A stretch of DNA of 59,391 nt. Origin: Atlantibacter sp. RC6 (GTDB lineage Bacteria; Pseudomonadota; Gammaproteobacteria; Enterobacterales; Enterobacteriaceae). A program made the translations under genes and the position numbers. This document shows positions 51,441 to 59,391 of the stretch, piece by piece (the first letter of the stretch is position 1; every line of letters starts with the position of its first letter). The DNA lies in contig NZ_JACHZE010000015.1 of assembly GCF_014193285.1 (NCBI RefSeq), positions 1 to 59,391 on the forward strand, read 5' to 3'. The notes beneath the pieces are model-generated. The model made no database searches, had not been told where the DNA came from, and was given only the letters and a program-made list of their open reading frames with translations.

Positions 51441-52373
51441 TTAAAAGGTCGTCCCGACCACATGATTAATCTGTACCGGCATGCCCGAGCGGCGCTCAAG
51501 AGCTTCGGCAACAATCTGCGCATCGGCATCCGGGCTTTCCACTTCCTTACGCAACGCCCCGGTTAAGGTGATCGGCACACGTTTATCCGATTCAAACTCG
51601 GTGCGGTTGCGCGATAGCGGCTCGTGGACTTCCAGCCAACGCGTGCCGTCCGGTTCAATGGTGGTTTTTACCGGCTGATCGATCAGCTGTACACGCGTTC
51701 CCACCGGGACATTATCGAACAGCAATTTAATGTCATCGTCGCGCAAACGGATACAGCCCTGGCTCACCCGCAGGCCGATCCCAAAATTGGCGTTGGTGCC
51801 GTGGATGGCATACAGGCGGCCAATATAAATCGCATACAGCCCCATCGGGTTATCCGGCCCGGCAGGCACAAACGCCGGCAACGTAACACCCTCTTTGGCG
51901 TATTCGCGGCGGGTATTGGCGGTCGGCGTCCATGATGGCGCTTCTTGTTTACGCTCGACTTTGGTTACCCAGTTGCGCGGCGTCTCGCGGCCCGCCTGGC
52001 CGATACCAATCGGCAGCACCACCACGGTTCCGCTGTCTGGCGGATAGTAATAGAGGCGCATTTCGGCGCTGTTCACCACAATCCCTTTACGCGGCGTATC
52101 CGGCAGGATCACCTGCTGAGGAATAATTAACTGGCTGCCAGGTTTAGGCAGATACGGATCAACGCCCGGATTGGCCTCCAGCATATTGCTGAGCCCAAGC
52201 CCGTACATCGCCGCAAAGTGTTCGAGCGGCTCGGTGTTGCCTTCCGGTATCGTGATGGTGATATTACTGCCCACCAGGCGGCTGCCTTCGGGCGGCAATG
52301 GATAGGTAGTCGCCCAGGACGCTCGCAGCGCAGAAACCAGAAGTAAAAATGAAACCAATATTAAACGAAGCAT
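51441..52373 (-). CDS. ldtA: L,D-transpeptidase LdtA (ErfK)
   Basis: 310 residues, as in E. coli. A signal peptide (1-21) is followed by a LysM-like region ([19 protein letters not shown]) and a YkuD catalytic domain with His191 ([10 protein letters not shown]) and Cys207 (SQGCIRL). It attaches Braun lipoprotein to peptidoglycan in the periplasm. Confidence 0.95.
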   Translation of the reverse strand: MLRLILVSFLLLVSALRASWATTYPLPPEGSRLVGSNITITIPEGNTEPLEHFAAMYGLGLSNMLEANPGVDPYLPKPGSQLIIPQQVILPDTPRKGIVVNSAEMRLYYYPPDSGTVVVLPIGIGQAGRETPRNWVTKVERKQEAPSWTPTANTRREYAKEGVTLPAFVPAGPDNPMGLYAIYIGRLYAIHGTNANFGIGLRVSQGCIRLRDDDIKLLFDNVPVGTRVQLIDQPVKTTIEPDGTRWLEVHEPLSRNRTEFESDKRVPITLTGALRKEVESPDADAQIVAEALERRSGMPVQINHVVGTTF

Positions 52374-52522
52374 AGCGTTCCTTATTGAGTCAGAACTTTA
52401 AGCATAGATTGTCAAAACATGACCGAATGTTACAGAAGTATGATCTTATAGCCACCCTGGTGTGAAATGCCCATTCTCTCCATTCTGAAAAGTTATCCTG
52501 ATTACCTGATTTTATGAATTTC

Positions 52523-52541
52523 GATGATAACAATTATCATT
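52523..52541. promoter_or_regulatory. Fur-like box upstream of sitA
   Basis: ATGATAA-CAA-TTATCAT is a perfect 7-3-7 palindrome resembling the Fur box. Salmonella sitABCD is repressed by Fur with iron. Confidence 0.75.
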
Positions 52542-52550
52542 TGCCCTCTC

Positions 52551-52570
52551 ATATAGCTTAGGCTATGTTT
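52551..52570. promoter_or_regulatory. MntR-like box upstream of sitA
   Basis: AT-ATAGC-TTAG-GCTAT-GTTT closely follows the enterobacterial MntR site. Manganese should repress sitABCD through it. It lies 46 nt before the sitA start, near the expected promoter. Confidence 0.78.
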
Positions 52571-52615
52571 TATAGCAGGTGCTATAAACGATGAAATATC
52601 AATCAGGAGAGAGGC

Positions 52616-53530
52616 ATGATGGGAACCGGAAAGGGGCGCAGTGCGGCTGCAATAACGGCACTGGTTGCCATGCTGATGTCTTTTCACGCCAGCGCGCAGG
52701 AAAAATTTAAAGCAGTCACGACGTTCACCATCATTGCCGACATGGCGAAAAACGTGGCCGGGGACGCCGCTGATGTGGAATCCATCACCAAACCCGGCGC
52801 AGAAATTCACGAGTATCAGCCCACGCCTGGCGATATCAAACGCGCCCAGGGGGCAAAGCTGATCCTTGTTAATGGCATGAACCTGGAGCTGTGGTTTGCC
52901 AAGTTTTATCAGCATCTTAAAGGCGTGCCGGAAGTGGTGGTCACGAAAGGCATCACACCGATGGCCATCGGTAATGGGCCGTATCAGGGCAAACCTAACC
53001 CTCACGCATGGATGTCGCCGGATAACGCCATGATTTACGTGGATAACATCCGCGATGCTTTTGTTGAGCACGATCCGGCCAATGCCGACACCTATCGCGC
53101 GAATGCCCAACGCTATAAGCAAAAAATTGCCGCCACTCTTGCGCCGCTGCATCAAAAGCTCGATCAACTGCCGCCGCCGCAGCGCTGGCTGGTAACCAGC
53201 GAAGGGGCATTTTCCTATCTGGCCCGGGATATGGGGCTGAAAGAGCTGTATCTGTGGCCCATCAATGCCGATCAGCAAGGCACGCCGCAGCAGGTACGCA
53301 ACGTGGTGGACACCATTAAGCGCGAGCGCATCCCGACGATTTTCAGTGAAAGTACCGTATCCGATAAGCCAGCCCGCCAGGTGGCCCGGGAGACCGGCGC
53401 GCATTACGGCGGCGTACTGTATGTCGATTCACTGAGCAAAGCCGACGGCCCGGTTCCCACCTATATCGATTTGCTACGCGTCACCACCGACACCATCGTC
53501 ACCGGCATCCGCGAGGGGGCAGCACAATGA
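52616..53530 (+). CDS. sitA: Mn/Fe ABC transporter binding protein SitA
   Basis: 304 residues, cluster A-I metal-binding protein. Signal peptide ends near HASA-QEKF. Metal ligands are visible in [10 protein letters not shown] (His), PNPHAWMSP (His), and later Glu/Asp ([17 protein letters not shown]). GAGAGG precedes the ATG. It overlaps sitB by 4 nt. It captures Mn(II) or Fe(II) in the periplasm. Confidence 0.95.
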   Translation: MMGTGKGRSAAAITALVAMLMSFHASAQEKFKAVTTFTIIADMAKNVAGDAADVESITKPGAEIHEYQPTPGDIKRAQGAKLILVNGMNLELWFAKFYQHLKGVPEVVVTKGITPMAIGNGPYQGKPNPHAWMSPDNAMIYVDNIRDAFVEHDPANADTYRANAQRYKQKIAATLAPLHQKLDQLPPPQRWLVTSEGAFSYLARDMGLKELYLWPINADQQGTPQQVRNVVDTIKRERIPTIFSESTVSDKPARQVARETGAHYGGVLYVDSLSKADGPVPTYIDLLRVTTDTIVTGIREGAAQ

Positions 53531-54327
53531 TTTCTCCTTTCAGGCGAGTTCAAACTTCAGATATCTCACGTCACGGACCCGGCGTGGCGGTTAACCAGGC
53601 GACCGTCACCTGGCGCAATGGCCACACCGCCCTGCGCGACGCGTCGTTTCAACTTCCGCAGGGCAGCATCACCGCGCTGCTCGGCGTCAACGGCGCGGGA
53701 AAATCGACGCTGTTTAAAGCCATTATGGGGCTGGTGCCGCTGGCGCACGGCACTATTACCCTGTTGGGCATGCCAGTGAAAACCGCGCTCGGCAATAACC
53801 TGGTGAGCTATGTACCGCAATCCGAAGAGGTGGACTGGAATTTCCCGGTGCTGGTGGAAGATGTGGTCATGATGGGGCGCTACGGCTATATGGGCATGTT
53901 GCGCCGTCCGTCCGCCGCCGATCGCCATGCCGCCGATCAGGCGCTGGCGCGAGTGGATATGGGTCATTTACGCCAACGGCAAATCGGCGAGCTCTCCGGC
54001 GGCCAGAAAAAACGCGTCTTTCTGGCGCGGGCGCTGGCGCAGAACGGGCAGCTGATTTTACTGGATGAACCCTTTACCGGTGTGGATGTGAAAACCGAGC
54101 AGCAAATCGTGACCCTGCTCGGTCAGTTGCGCGACGAAGGCCGCACGCTACTGGTTTCCACCCATAATCTCGCCAGCGTGCCGTCATTTTGCGATCATAC
54201 TCTGTTGATTAACGGCAGCGTGGTGGCCTGCGGGAAAACCGCCGACACCTTTACCCATGCCAATATCGAACGGGCGTTTGGCGGCGTGTCACATCATCTG
54301 TTCAGCACCTGCCAGGAGGCGGTATGA
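53527..54327 (+). CDS. sitB: SitB ATPase
   Basis: 266 residues. Walker [10 protein letters not shown], signature [15 protein letters not shown], Walker [13 protein letters not shown]. It drives Mn/Fe import with SitC and SitD. Four-nt overlaps tie it to sitA and sitC. Confidence 0.95.
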   Translation: MISPFRRVQTSDISRHGPGVAVNQATVTWRNGHTALRDASFQLPQGSITALLGVNGAGKSTLFKAIMGLVPLAHGTITLLGMPVKTALGNNLVSYVPQSEEVDWNFPVLVEDVVMMGRYGYMGMLRRPSAADRHAADQALARVDMGHLRQRQIGELSGGQKKRVFLARALAQNGQLILLDEPFTGVDVKTEQQIVTLLGQLRDEGRTLLVSTHNLASVPSFCDHTLLINGSVVACGKTADTFTHANIERAFGGVSHHLFSTCQEAV

Positions 54328-55184
54328 GCTGGCTGCTTGAGCCCTTTAGCTACGGCTGGATGGTCAACGCCATGTGGGTCTCGGCGCTGGTGGGCGGCGT
54401 TTGCGCATTTCTCTCCTGCTATTTGATGCTTAAAGGCTGGTCGCTGATTGGCGATGCGCTTTCCCATGCGATCGTCCCCGGCGTGGCGGGCGCATGGATG
54501 CTCGGGCTGCCCTTCTCGTTGGGCGCGTTTTTCTCCGGCGGGCTGGCTGCCGCCGCGATGCTGTTTTTGAATCATCGCACCCGGCTGCGCGAGGACGTGA
54601 TTATCGGCCTGATCTTCTCTTCATTTTTCGCTCTCGGGCTGTTTATGGTGTCGCTCAACCCCACCGCCGTGAATATTCGGTCGATTGTGATGGGCAACGT
54701 GCTCACCATCGCGCCTTCGGACATCCTCCAGCTCTCGCTAATTAGCGGGATTACCCTGCTGATTTTACTGGTGAAATGGAAAGATCTGCTGGTCACGTTT
54801 TTTGATGAAACCCATGCCCGGGCCGTTGGCCTGAACCCGGTACTGCTGAAATGCCTGTTCTTTACCCTGCTGTCAGCCTGTACCGTGGCGGCGTTGCAAA
54901 CCGTCGGCGCGTTCCTGGTGATTTCCATGGTGGTCACCCCCGGCGCGACGGCGTGGCTGTTTACCGATCGCTTTCCCCGGCTGATTATTATCGCCGTGGC
55001 GCTCGGCAGCCTGACCAGCTTCTTCGGCGCATGGCTGAGTTATTACCTTGACGGGGCGACGGGCGGCATTATCGTCACCCTGCAAACCCTGCTGTTTGTG
55101 CTGGCGTTTTTCCTTGCTCCGCAACACGGCGTTATTGCAGCGCGCAAACGGCGGATGACCCGCCAGGCGGTGCCCCATGACTGA
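54324..55184 (+). CDS. sitC: SitC permease
   Basis: 286 residues, ABC-3 family permease with about 8 membrane helices ([32 protein letters not shown] start; ATPase-contact region [13 protein letters not shown]). It overlaps sitD by 8 nt. Similar to SitD in sequence, an old duplication. Confidence 0.95.
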   Translation: MSWLLEPFSYGWMVNAMWVSALVGGVCAFLSCYLMLKGWSLIGDALSHAIVPGVAGAWMLGLPFSLGAFFSGGLAAAAMLFLNHRTRLREDVIIGLIFSSFFALGLFMVSLNPTAVNIRSIVMGNVLTIAPSDILQLSLISGITLLILLVKWKDLLVTFFDETHARAVGLNPVLLKCLFFTLLSACTVAALQTVGAFLVISMVVTPGATAWLFTDRFPRLIIIAVALGSLTSFFGAWLSYYLDGATGGIIVTLQTLLFVLAFFLAPQHGVIAARKRRMTRQAVPHD

Positions 55185-56007
55185 ATGGATTATGGCCCCG
55201 CTGGGCTTCGACTTTATGGTCAACGCGCTGATCATTTCAGTGCTGATCGCCATTCCCTGCGCCCTGCTCTCCTGCTTTTTGGTGCTTAAAGGCTGGGCGC
55301 TGATGGGCGATGCCATGAGCCACGCGGTGTTTCCCGGCGTGGTGATCGCGTGGATGCTCGGCCTGCCCTTCGCGCCCGGCGCGTTTGTGGCGGGGATGCT
55401 ATGCGCACTGGCGACCGGCTATCTGAAAAACAATAGCCGCATCCGTCACGACACGGCGATGGGCATCGTGTTTTCCGGCATGTTTGGTTTCGGGCTGGTG
55501 CTGTATGTCTGGCTCCAGCCGGAGGTACATCTCGACCATATTCTGTTTGGCGATATGCTGGGCATCGGCAACAGCGACATCCGCGATACTGCGCTGGTCA
55601 CGCTGCTCACCGTGACGGTCATCGCCGTGAAATGGCGCGACCTGGTGCTGCACGCCTTCGACCCGGTACAAGCCCAGGCGGTGGGGCTGCGCATCAGGCT
55701 GCTGCATTACGGGCTGTTAGTCTTGCTGGCGCTGGCGATTGTCGCCTCGCTAAAAGCGGTGGGGATTATTCTTGCCATTGCGATGCTGATCGCGCCCGGC
55801 GCGATAGCCTTTTTGATTACCCGCAGCTTTGGGGCGATGCTGCTGGCGGCGGTTGGCGTGGCGATTATCGCGTCGCTGAGCGGGATCTGGCTGTCATTTT
55901 ATCTCGACAGCGCCCCCGCGCCCACGATCGTGCTGGTATTCAGTCTGCTGTTTGTGCTGGCGATGCTGGTTAACCGTCGCCAGCCTGCGCCGCAGCCTGA
56001 CGCGTAA
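55177..56007 (+). CDS. sitD: SitD permease
   Basis: 276 residues, ABC-3 permease, paired with SitC (LKGWALMGDAMSHAVFPGVV; FDPVQAQAVGLRIRLLHYG). Last gene of sitABCD. Its end overlaps the convergent yeeO end by 38 bp. Confidence 0.95.
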   Translation: MTEWIMAPLGFDFMVNALIISVLIAIPCALLSCFLVLKGWALMGDAMSHAVFPGVVIAWMLGLPFAPGAFVAGMLCALATGYLKNNSRIRHDTAMGIVFSGMFGFGLVLYVWLQPEVHLDHILFGDMLGIGNSDIRDTALVTLLTVTVIAVKWRDLVLHAFDPVQAQAVGLRIRLLHYGLLVLLALAIVASLKAVGIILAIAMLIAPGAIAFLITRSFGAMLLAAVGVAIIASLSGIWLSFYLDSAPAPTIVLVFSLLFVLAMLVNRRQPAPQPDA

Positions 56008-57433
56008 CGTCAGTTTTTTTGCTGCGCGGGTACTTCTGCAACCAGCGTCCACTCATCATACGCCAGTAGAAGAAGAGGCCGCGCACCGCCCAGTCGAGGA
56101 ACATACCCAGCCATACCCCGATGACGCCCATGCCGAGCATAATCCCCAGCACGTAACCGGCAACGACCCGGCACCCCCACATGCCCAGCATGGTCACCCA
56201 CATGGCGAAACGGGCGTCGCGCGCGCCTTTCAGCCCGGCGGGAAGCACCCACGCCGCCGCCCAAATCGGCATGAACAGCGCGTTCAACCACAGCAGATGT
56301 TTAACTACTTCGATAACGTCCTGCTCACGGGTATAGAACGACGCGATAAGCCCGGCAAACGGTGCGCTCAGCCAGGCGATGGCGGTTAATCCGAGGGTTG
56401 AAATCCAGAAAATATGGCGCAGTTGCAGCTCCGCCTGGCTTATCTGCCCTTTACCAAGACGTTTTCCGACAATAATGGTCGATGCCGAACCCAATGCGTT
56501 ACCCGGCAGGTTAATCAGCGCCGCCACGGAGAAAGCGATAAAGTTACCGGCAATCACGTTGGTGCCCATGCCGGCGACAAACATCTGGGTGAGCAATTTA
56601 CCGCAGTTAAACAGCACCGACTCTACGCTTGCCGGCACGCCAATCCCTAACACTTCACGCAGAATGGAGATATCAAGGCGGGTGAAATAGCTGCGTAACG
56701 TGATCTTAAGCGCCGGGTTAAAGCCGATCATCAACACATAAATAATGCCCAGCGCGCCGATATAGCGCGACAGCGTGAGACCCAGCCCCGCCCCGGAGAA
56801 TCCCAGCCCGTCCCAGGAAAACAGGCCGTAAATCAGCACGCTGCTGATCATAATGTTAAGAATATTCATCCCGCCGTTAATCAGTAGCGGAATTTTGGTG
56901 TTCCCTGCCCCGCGCAATGCCCCACTGCCGATAAGCGTAATCGCCGCCGCCGGGTAGCTCCATACCGTCAGTTGGAGATAATTGAGGGCCAGTTGTTTCA
57001 CCTGGACGGACGCCTCGCCCGCCACAACATCGATAATTTCTTTACCAAAGTAGTGGATCACCGCTGCCAGCACCACGGCGACAAGCGTCATCAGTATCAG
57101 CGACTGACGCGCCGCCGCACGGGCGCGTTTCGGGTCGCGCTTGCCGAGGCTAAAGGCCACGACCACGGTGGTCCCCAGGTCAATAGCCGCAAAAAACGCC
57201 AGGATCACCATGTTAAAGCTATCGGCAAGACCCACGCCCGCCATCGCTTCTTTGCCCAGCCAGCTCACCAGGAAGGTGCTGAGCACCCCCATCAACAGTA
57301 CGCAGGTGTTTTCTATAAAGATCGGCACCGCCAGCGGCATAATTTCCCGCCAGTAAAGGGTACGATAACTTTTTCTACGGCCGTGCCAGTGCGTGCGCGA
57401 CAAGGTGCGCCGCAGCGAAGTGGATAAGCTCAA
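55970..57433 (-). CDS. yeeO: YeeO, MATE-family flavin exporter
   Basis: 487 residues, about 12 membrane helices, MATE family. It matches E. coli YeeO, reported to export FMN and FAD (ITPLAVPIF-like start; NFIAFSVAALINLPGNALGSA). The frame starts at TTG 57433 (MSLSTSLRRTLSRTHWHGRR), with GGA 6 nt upstream; E. coli has the same N-terminus. A tRNA-Asn follows on the plus strand. Confidence 0.93.
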   Translation of the reverse strand: MSLSTSLRRTLSRTHWHGRRKSYRTLYWREIMPLAVPIFIENTCVLLMGVLSTFLVSWLGKEAMAGVGLADSFNMVILAFFAAIDLGTTVVVAFSLGKRDPKRARAAARQSLILMTLVAVVLAAVIHYFGKEIIDVVAGEASVQVKQLALNYLQLTVWSYPAAAITLIGSGALRGAGNTKIPLLINGGMNILNIMISSVLIYGLFSWDGLGFSGAGLGLTLSRYIGALGIIYVLMIGFNPALKITLRSYFTRLDISILREVLGIGVPASVESVLFNCGKLLTQMFVAGMGTNVIAGNFIAFSVAALINLPGNALGSASTIIVGKRLGKGQISQAELQLRHIFWISTLGLTAIAWLSAPFAGLIASFYTREQDVIEVVKHLLWLNALFMPIWAAAWVLPAGLKGARDARFAMWVTMLGMWGCRVVAGYVLGIMLGMGVIGVWLGMFLDWAVRGLFFYWRMMSGRWLQKYPRSKKTDVTRQAAAQAGDG

Positions 57434-57620
57434 GGTGAATCCATCAGGAAAGTAAAACGACTTTTCAATGATGAGTGAGGAACGGCGTTACTGCAAAGTA
57501 TTTCCACAATTTTTGTTGGCATTTTCAGCGAAACGTCGGCAAAGTGGTCAGTCGCGTGCTGAGGGCTGAAATGGGGTTTGACAAAAAGTTTTCCCCCGCT
57601 AAGATAAGCCTCCACACGAT

Positions 57621-57696
57621 TCCTCTGTAGTTCAGTCGGTAGAACGGCGGACTGTTAATCCGTATGTCACTGGTTCGAGTCCAGTCAGAGGAGCCA
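57621..57696 (+). tRNA. tRNA-Asn (GUU), copy 4, occupied attachment site
   Basis: 76 nt, identical to the other copies. Promoter TTGACA (57578-57583), 16 nt, TAAGAT (57600-57605). An integrase gene begins 161 nt after it. Unlike copies 1-3 there is no terminator immediately after, as expected when an element inserted at its 3' end. Confidence 0.97.
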
Positions 57697-57697
57697 A
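57681..57697 (+). other. Predicted attachment site in tRNA-Asn 3' end
   Basis: CCAGTCAGAGGAGCCAA is the 17-bp core known for HPI-type islands at asn tRNA genes. The same sequence exists at the three other tRNA-Asn copies, so each is a possible target. Confidence 0.75.
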
Positions 57698-57857
57698 ATT
57701 CTTGTTTTCATGCCGCTTTGCGAATCCTTATGTGATTCATATTCAATGAGTTAGCGTGAAAAGTCTTCCCGATGCATTTTCAGTTTTCCCTCCGCATCGG
57801 GAGAATTTGGTGGTCAGATTTGGGGTCAAGTTGGTTCGATGACGGAGTGACCCCCAA

Positions 57858-59153
57858 ATGTCTCTTAACGACTCAAAAATCCGCAACTTAAAATCATCTA
57901 CAAAACCCTTCAAAGTCTCCGACTCGCACGGTCTATACCTTTTGGTCAATCCGGGCGGTTCACGTCTCTGGTATCTCAAATATCGTATCAATAGAAAAGA
58001 ATCTCGCCTCGGCTTAGGCGCCTATCCCGATGTGTCTCTGGCTAATGCCCGTCAACAGCGTGACGGTATCCGTAAATTGCTGGCGCAGAATATCAATCCA
58101 GCACAACAGCGATCTGCTGAAAGGGCCATTGCATCACCAGAGGAAACCTTCAAATCAGTGGCACTAAGCTGGCATAAAAGCAACCGTGCATGGTCCGAGA
58201 ACCATGCCGCTCGTCTGCTTGCCAGCATGAACAATCATATCTTCCCGATAATTGGACATCTGCCAGTAACAGAACTGAAAACCCGCCATTTCATCGACCT
58301 GCTGAAAGGGATTGAGAAAAAAGGTCTTCTGGAAGTGGCGGCACGAACCCGACAGCATATGTGCAACATCATGCGTCATGCCGTGCATCAGGAGTTGATA
58401 GAGCATAATCCAGCGGCCAATCTGGACGGTATAATCGCCCCGCCCGTTAAACGCCACTACCCTGCCCTTCCGCTGGAGAAACTACCGGAACTGTTGACTC
58501 GCATTGAGGACTACAAGCAAGGGCGAGAATTAACCCGTTTGGCGGTATCACTTACTCTACACCTCTTCATCCGTTCCAGCGAATTGCGCTTTGCCCGTTG
58601 GTCTGAGATCGATTTTAGAAACAAAATCTGGACCATTCCGGCCACCCGTGAAGCCATCCCCGGTGTACGTTATTCTGGACGTGGTGCAAAAATGCGCACG
58701 CCACATATAGTTCCCCTCTCTCGTCAGTCCATCGCTATTCTGAAACAGATACGGGATATATCCGGGCATCAGGAATTGATATTCCCCGGTGACCATAATC
58801 CATATAAACCAATGTGCGAAAACACGGTTAACAAGGCTTTGCGCCTTATGGGTTATGACACAAAAGATGAAATCTGCGGTCACGGATTCCGGGCAATGGC
58901 CTGTAGTGCCTTGATGGAATCTGGACTATGGGCGCAGGATGCGGTTGAACGGCAGATGAGCCATCAAGAACGCAATAGCGTTCGGGCAGCCTACATTCAC
59001 AAGGCGCAATATCTGGATGCCCGTAAGGCGATGATGCAATGGTGGTCAGATTACCTGGAGGCATGCAAGGGATCTTATGTGCCGCCTTATATTCAAAGCA
59101 AAAAAAATCCAGTCAACCAGTCTAACTCTGTTATGATAGATACTGATATATAA
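57858..59153 (+). CDS. int: P4/HPI-type integrase
   Basis: 431 residues, tyrosine recombinase with N-terminal DUF4102 domain (KVSDSHGLYLLVNPGGSRLWYLKYR). Catalytic residues are visible in LFIRSSELRFARW (Arg), HGFRAMACS (His-x-x-Arg), MSHQERNSVRAAYIH (His, Tyr). It closely resembles the integrase of the yersiniabactin high-pathogenicity island and related ICEs, but has a longer tail (QSKKNPVNQSNSVMIDTDI). It marks the left end of an element continuing beyond the window. Confidence 0.93.
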   Translation: MSLNDSKIRNLKSSTKPFKVSDSHGLYLLVNPGGSRLWYLKYRINRKESRLGLGAYPDVSLANARQQRDGIRKLLAQNINPAQQRSAERAIASPEETFKSVALSWHKSNRAWSENHAARLLASMNNHIFPIIGHLPVTELKTRHFIDLLKGIEKKGLLEVAARTRQHMCNIMRHAVHQELIEHNPAANLDGIIAPPVKRHYPALPLEKLPELLTRIEDYKQGRELTRLAVSLTLHLFIRSSELRFARWSEIDFRNKIWTIPATREAIPGVRYSGRGAKMRTPHIVPLSRQSIAILKQIRDISGHQELIFPGDHNPYKPMCENTVNKALRLMGYDTKDEICGHGFRAMACSALMESGLWAQDAVERQMSHQERNSVRAAYIHKAQYLDARKAMMQWWSDYLEACKGSYVPPYIQSKKNPVNQSNSVMIDTDI

Positions 59154-59160
59154 GGCATAA

Positions 59161-59192
59161 GCGGCACCTGTTAGCACAGGTGCTGCTTTTTT
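59161..59192 (+). terminator. Integrase terminator
   Basis: GCACCTGT-TAGC-ACAGGTGC (59164-59183), extended by flanking pairs, followed by T residues. Confidence 0.88.
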
Positions 59193-59266
59193 ATAACACT
59201 ACAATGAAACTGAAATGGCCCCAAGTTCCATTTAAACAAAACGGCTAAAATTCATTTAGATATAAT

Positions 59267-59391
59267 TGACCTGCCCCCAGTATTAAACACAATCGTCAGT
59301 TAGTAATGTCGGTTTGTTTACCTTCAATTTTTCCATTTCGCCAGCCCGCTGCAAATTCCGCTGGCGTCCGATAATTCAGTGAGGAATGAGG
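59267..59391 (-). mobile_element. End of an IS3-family element (IS407-group-like), partial
   Basis: The terminal sequence TGACCTGCCCCC at 59267-59278 is typical of IS407-group inverted repeats. It is followed by the transposase C-terminus. The rest lies outside the window. IS1400 of the Yersinia island belongs to this group. Confidence 0.72.
59296..59391 (-). CDS. IS3-family transposase OrfB, C-terminal fragment
   Basis: The last 31 codons are visible. They contain SSLNYRTPAEFAAGW, the typical end of IS3-family OrfB (DDE integrase), and end at TGA 59298-59296. The upstream part lies outside the window, so integrity is unknown. Confidence 0.82.
   Translation of the reverse strand, partial: PHSSLNYRTPAEFAAGWRNGKIEGKQTDITN

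Noticed and set aside
52502..53404. 300-codon frame opposite sitA
   Set aside because: Antisense of a clearly conserved gene, common in G+C-rich DNA.

Overview
The window is enterobacterial chromosome (Klebsiella/Enterobacter/Kosakonia-like; species not fixed). The gene set serU, mtfA, four identical tRNA-Asn genes, cbl, nac, amn, ldtA and yeeO matches the region near minute 44 of the E. coli map. The left two thirds is a lambdoid prophage whose late end runs off the left edge. The right end opens a second integrative element at the last tRNA-Asn.

Prophage, 1 to about 38.1 kb, late genes on the minus strand. Read right to left: cI (plus) and cro-like control genes (29.6-30.6 kb); a replication module with an O-like protein carrying iterons, PerC-like regulator, Dam methylase, LexA-like HTH protein, RusA, KilA-N, DUF968 and antiterminator Q (23.2-29.6 kb); an AT-rich KAP NTPase gene inserted between Q and the lysis genes (21.8-23.2 kb); holins, GH19 endolysin and Rz/Rz1 spanins (19.9-21.6 kb); small accessory genes (18.7-19.8 kb); then terminase, gpW, portal, a protease-capsid fusion and the lambda-type tail genes FII-like, Z, U, V, G/GT, H, M, L, K, I, J (0-18.3 kb). 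To the right of cI a repressor-controlled P_L-like promoter feeds about 1.2 kb of non-coding, highly structured sequence, then an early-left operon ending in integrase (31.8-35.7 kb). Between integrase and the tRNA-Ser insertion site lies an AT-rich three-gene overlapping operon ending in a PD-(D/E)XK-like nuclease (35.7-38.0 kb).

Host region, 38.1-57.7 kb: tRNA-Ser(CGA), mtfA, tRNA-Asn, cbl and nac (nac with a sigma-54 promoter), tRNA-Asn, an unknown gene, a livJHMGF-type branched-chain amino-acid transporter, amn, tRNA-Asn, a ChpS/ChpB (MazEF-like) toxin-antitoxin pair, a small membrane protein gene, ldtA, sitABCD with Fur-like and MntR-like boxes, yeeO and a fourth tRNA-Asn.

Right edge, 57.7 kb onward: a P4/HPI-type integrase next to tRNA-Asn, then the end of an IS3-family (IS407-group-like) element that runs off the window.

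Most interesting candidates: (1) the CI/Cro-controlled structured RNA of about 0.93 kb followed by a three-way-junction element; (2) the three-gene nuclease operon between integrase and attachment site; (3) the KAP NTPase moron between Q and the holins; (4) a small helical-hairpin protein that resembles phage cyclic-nucleotide sponges.
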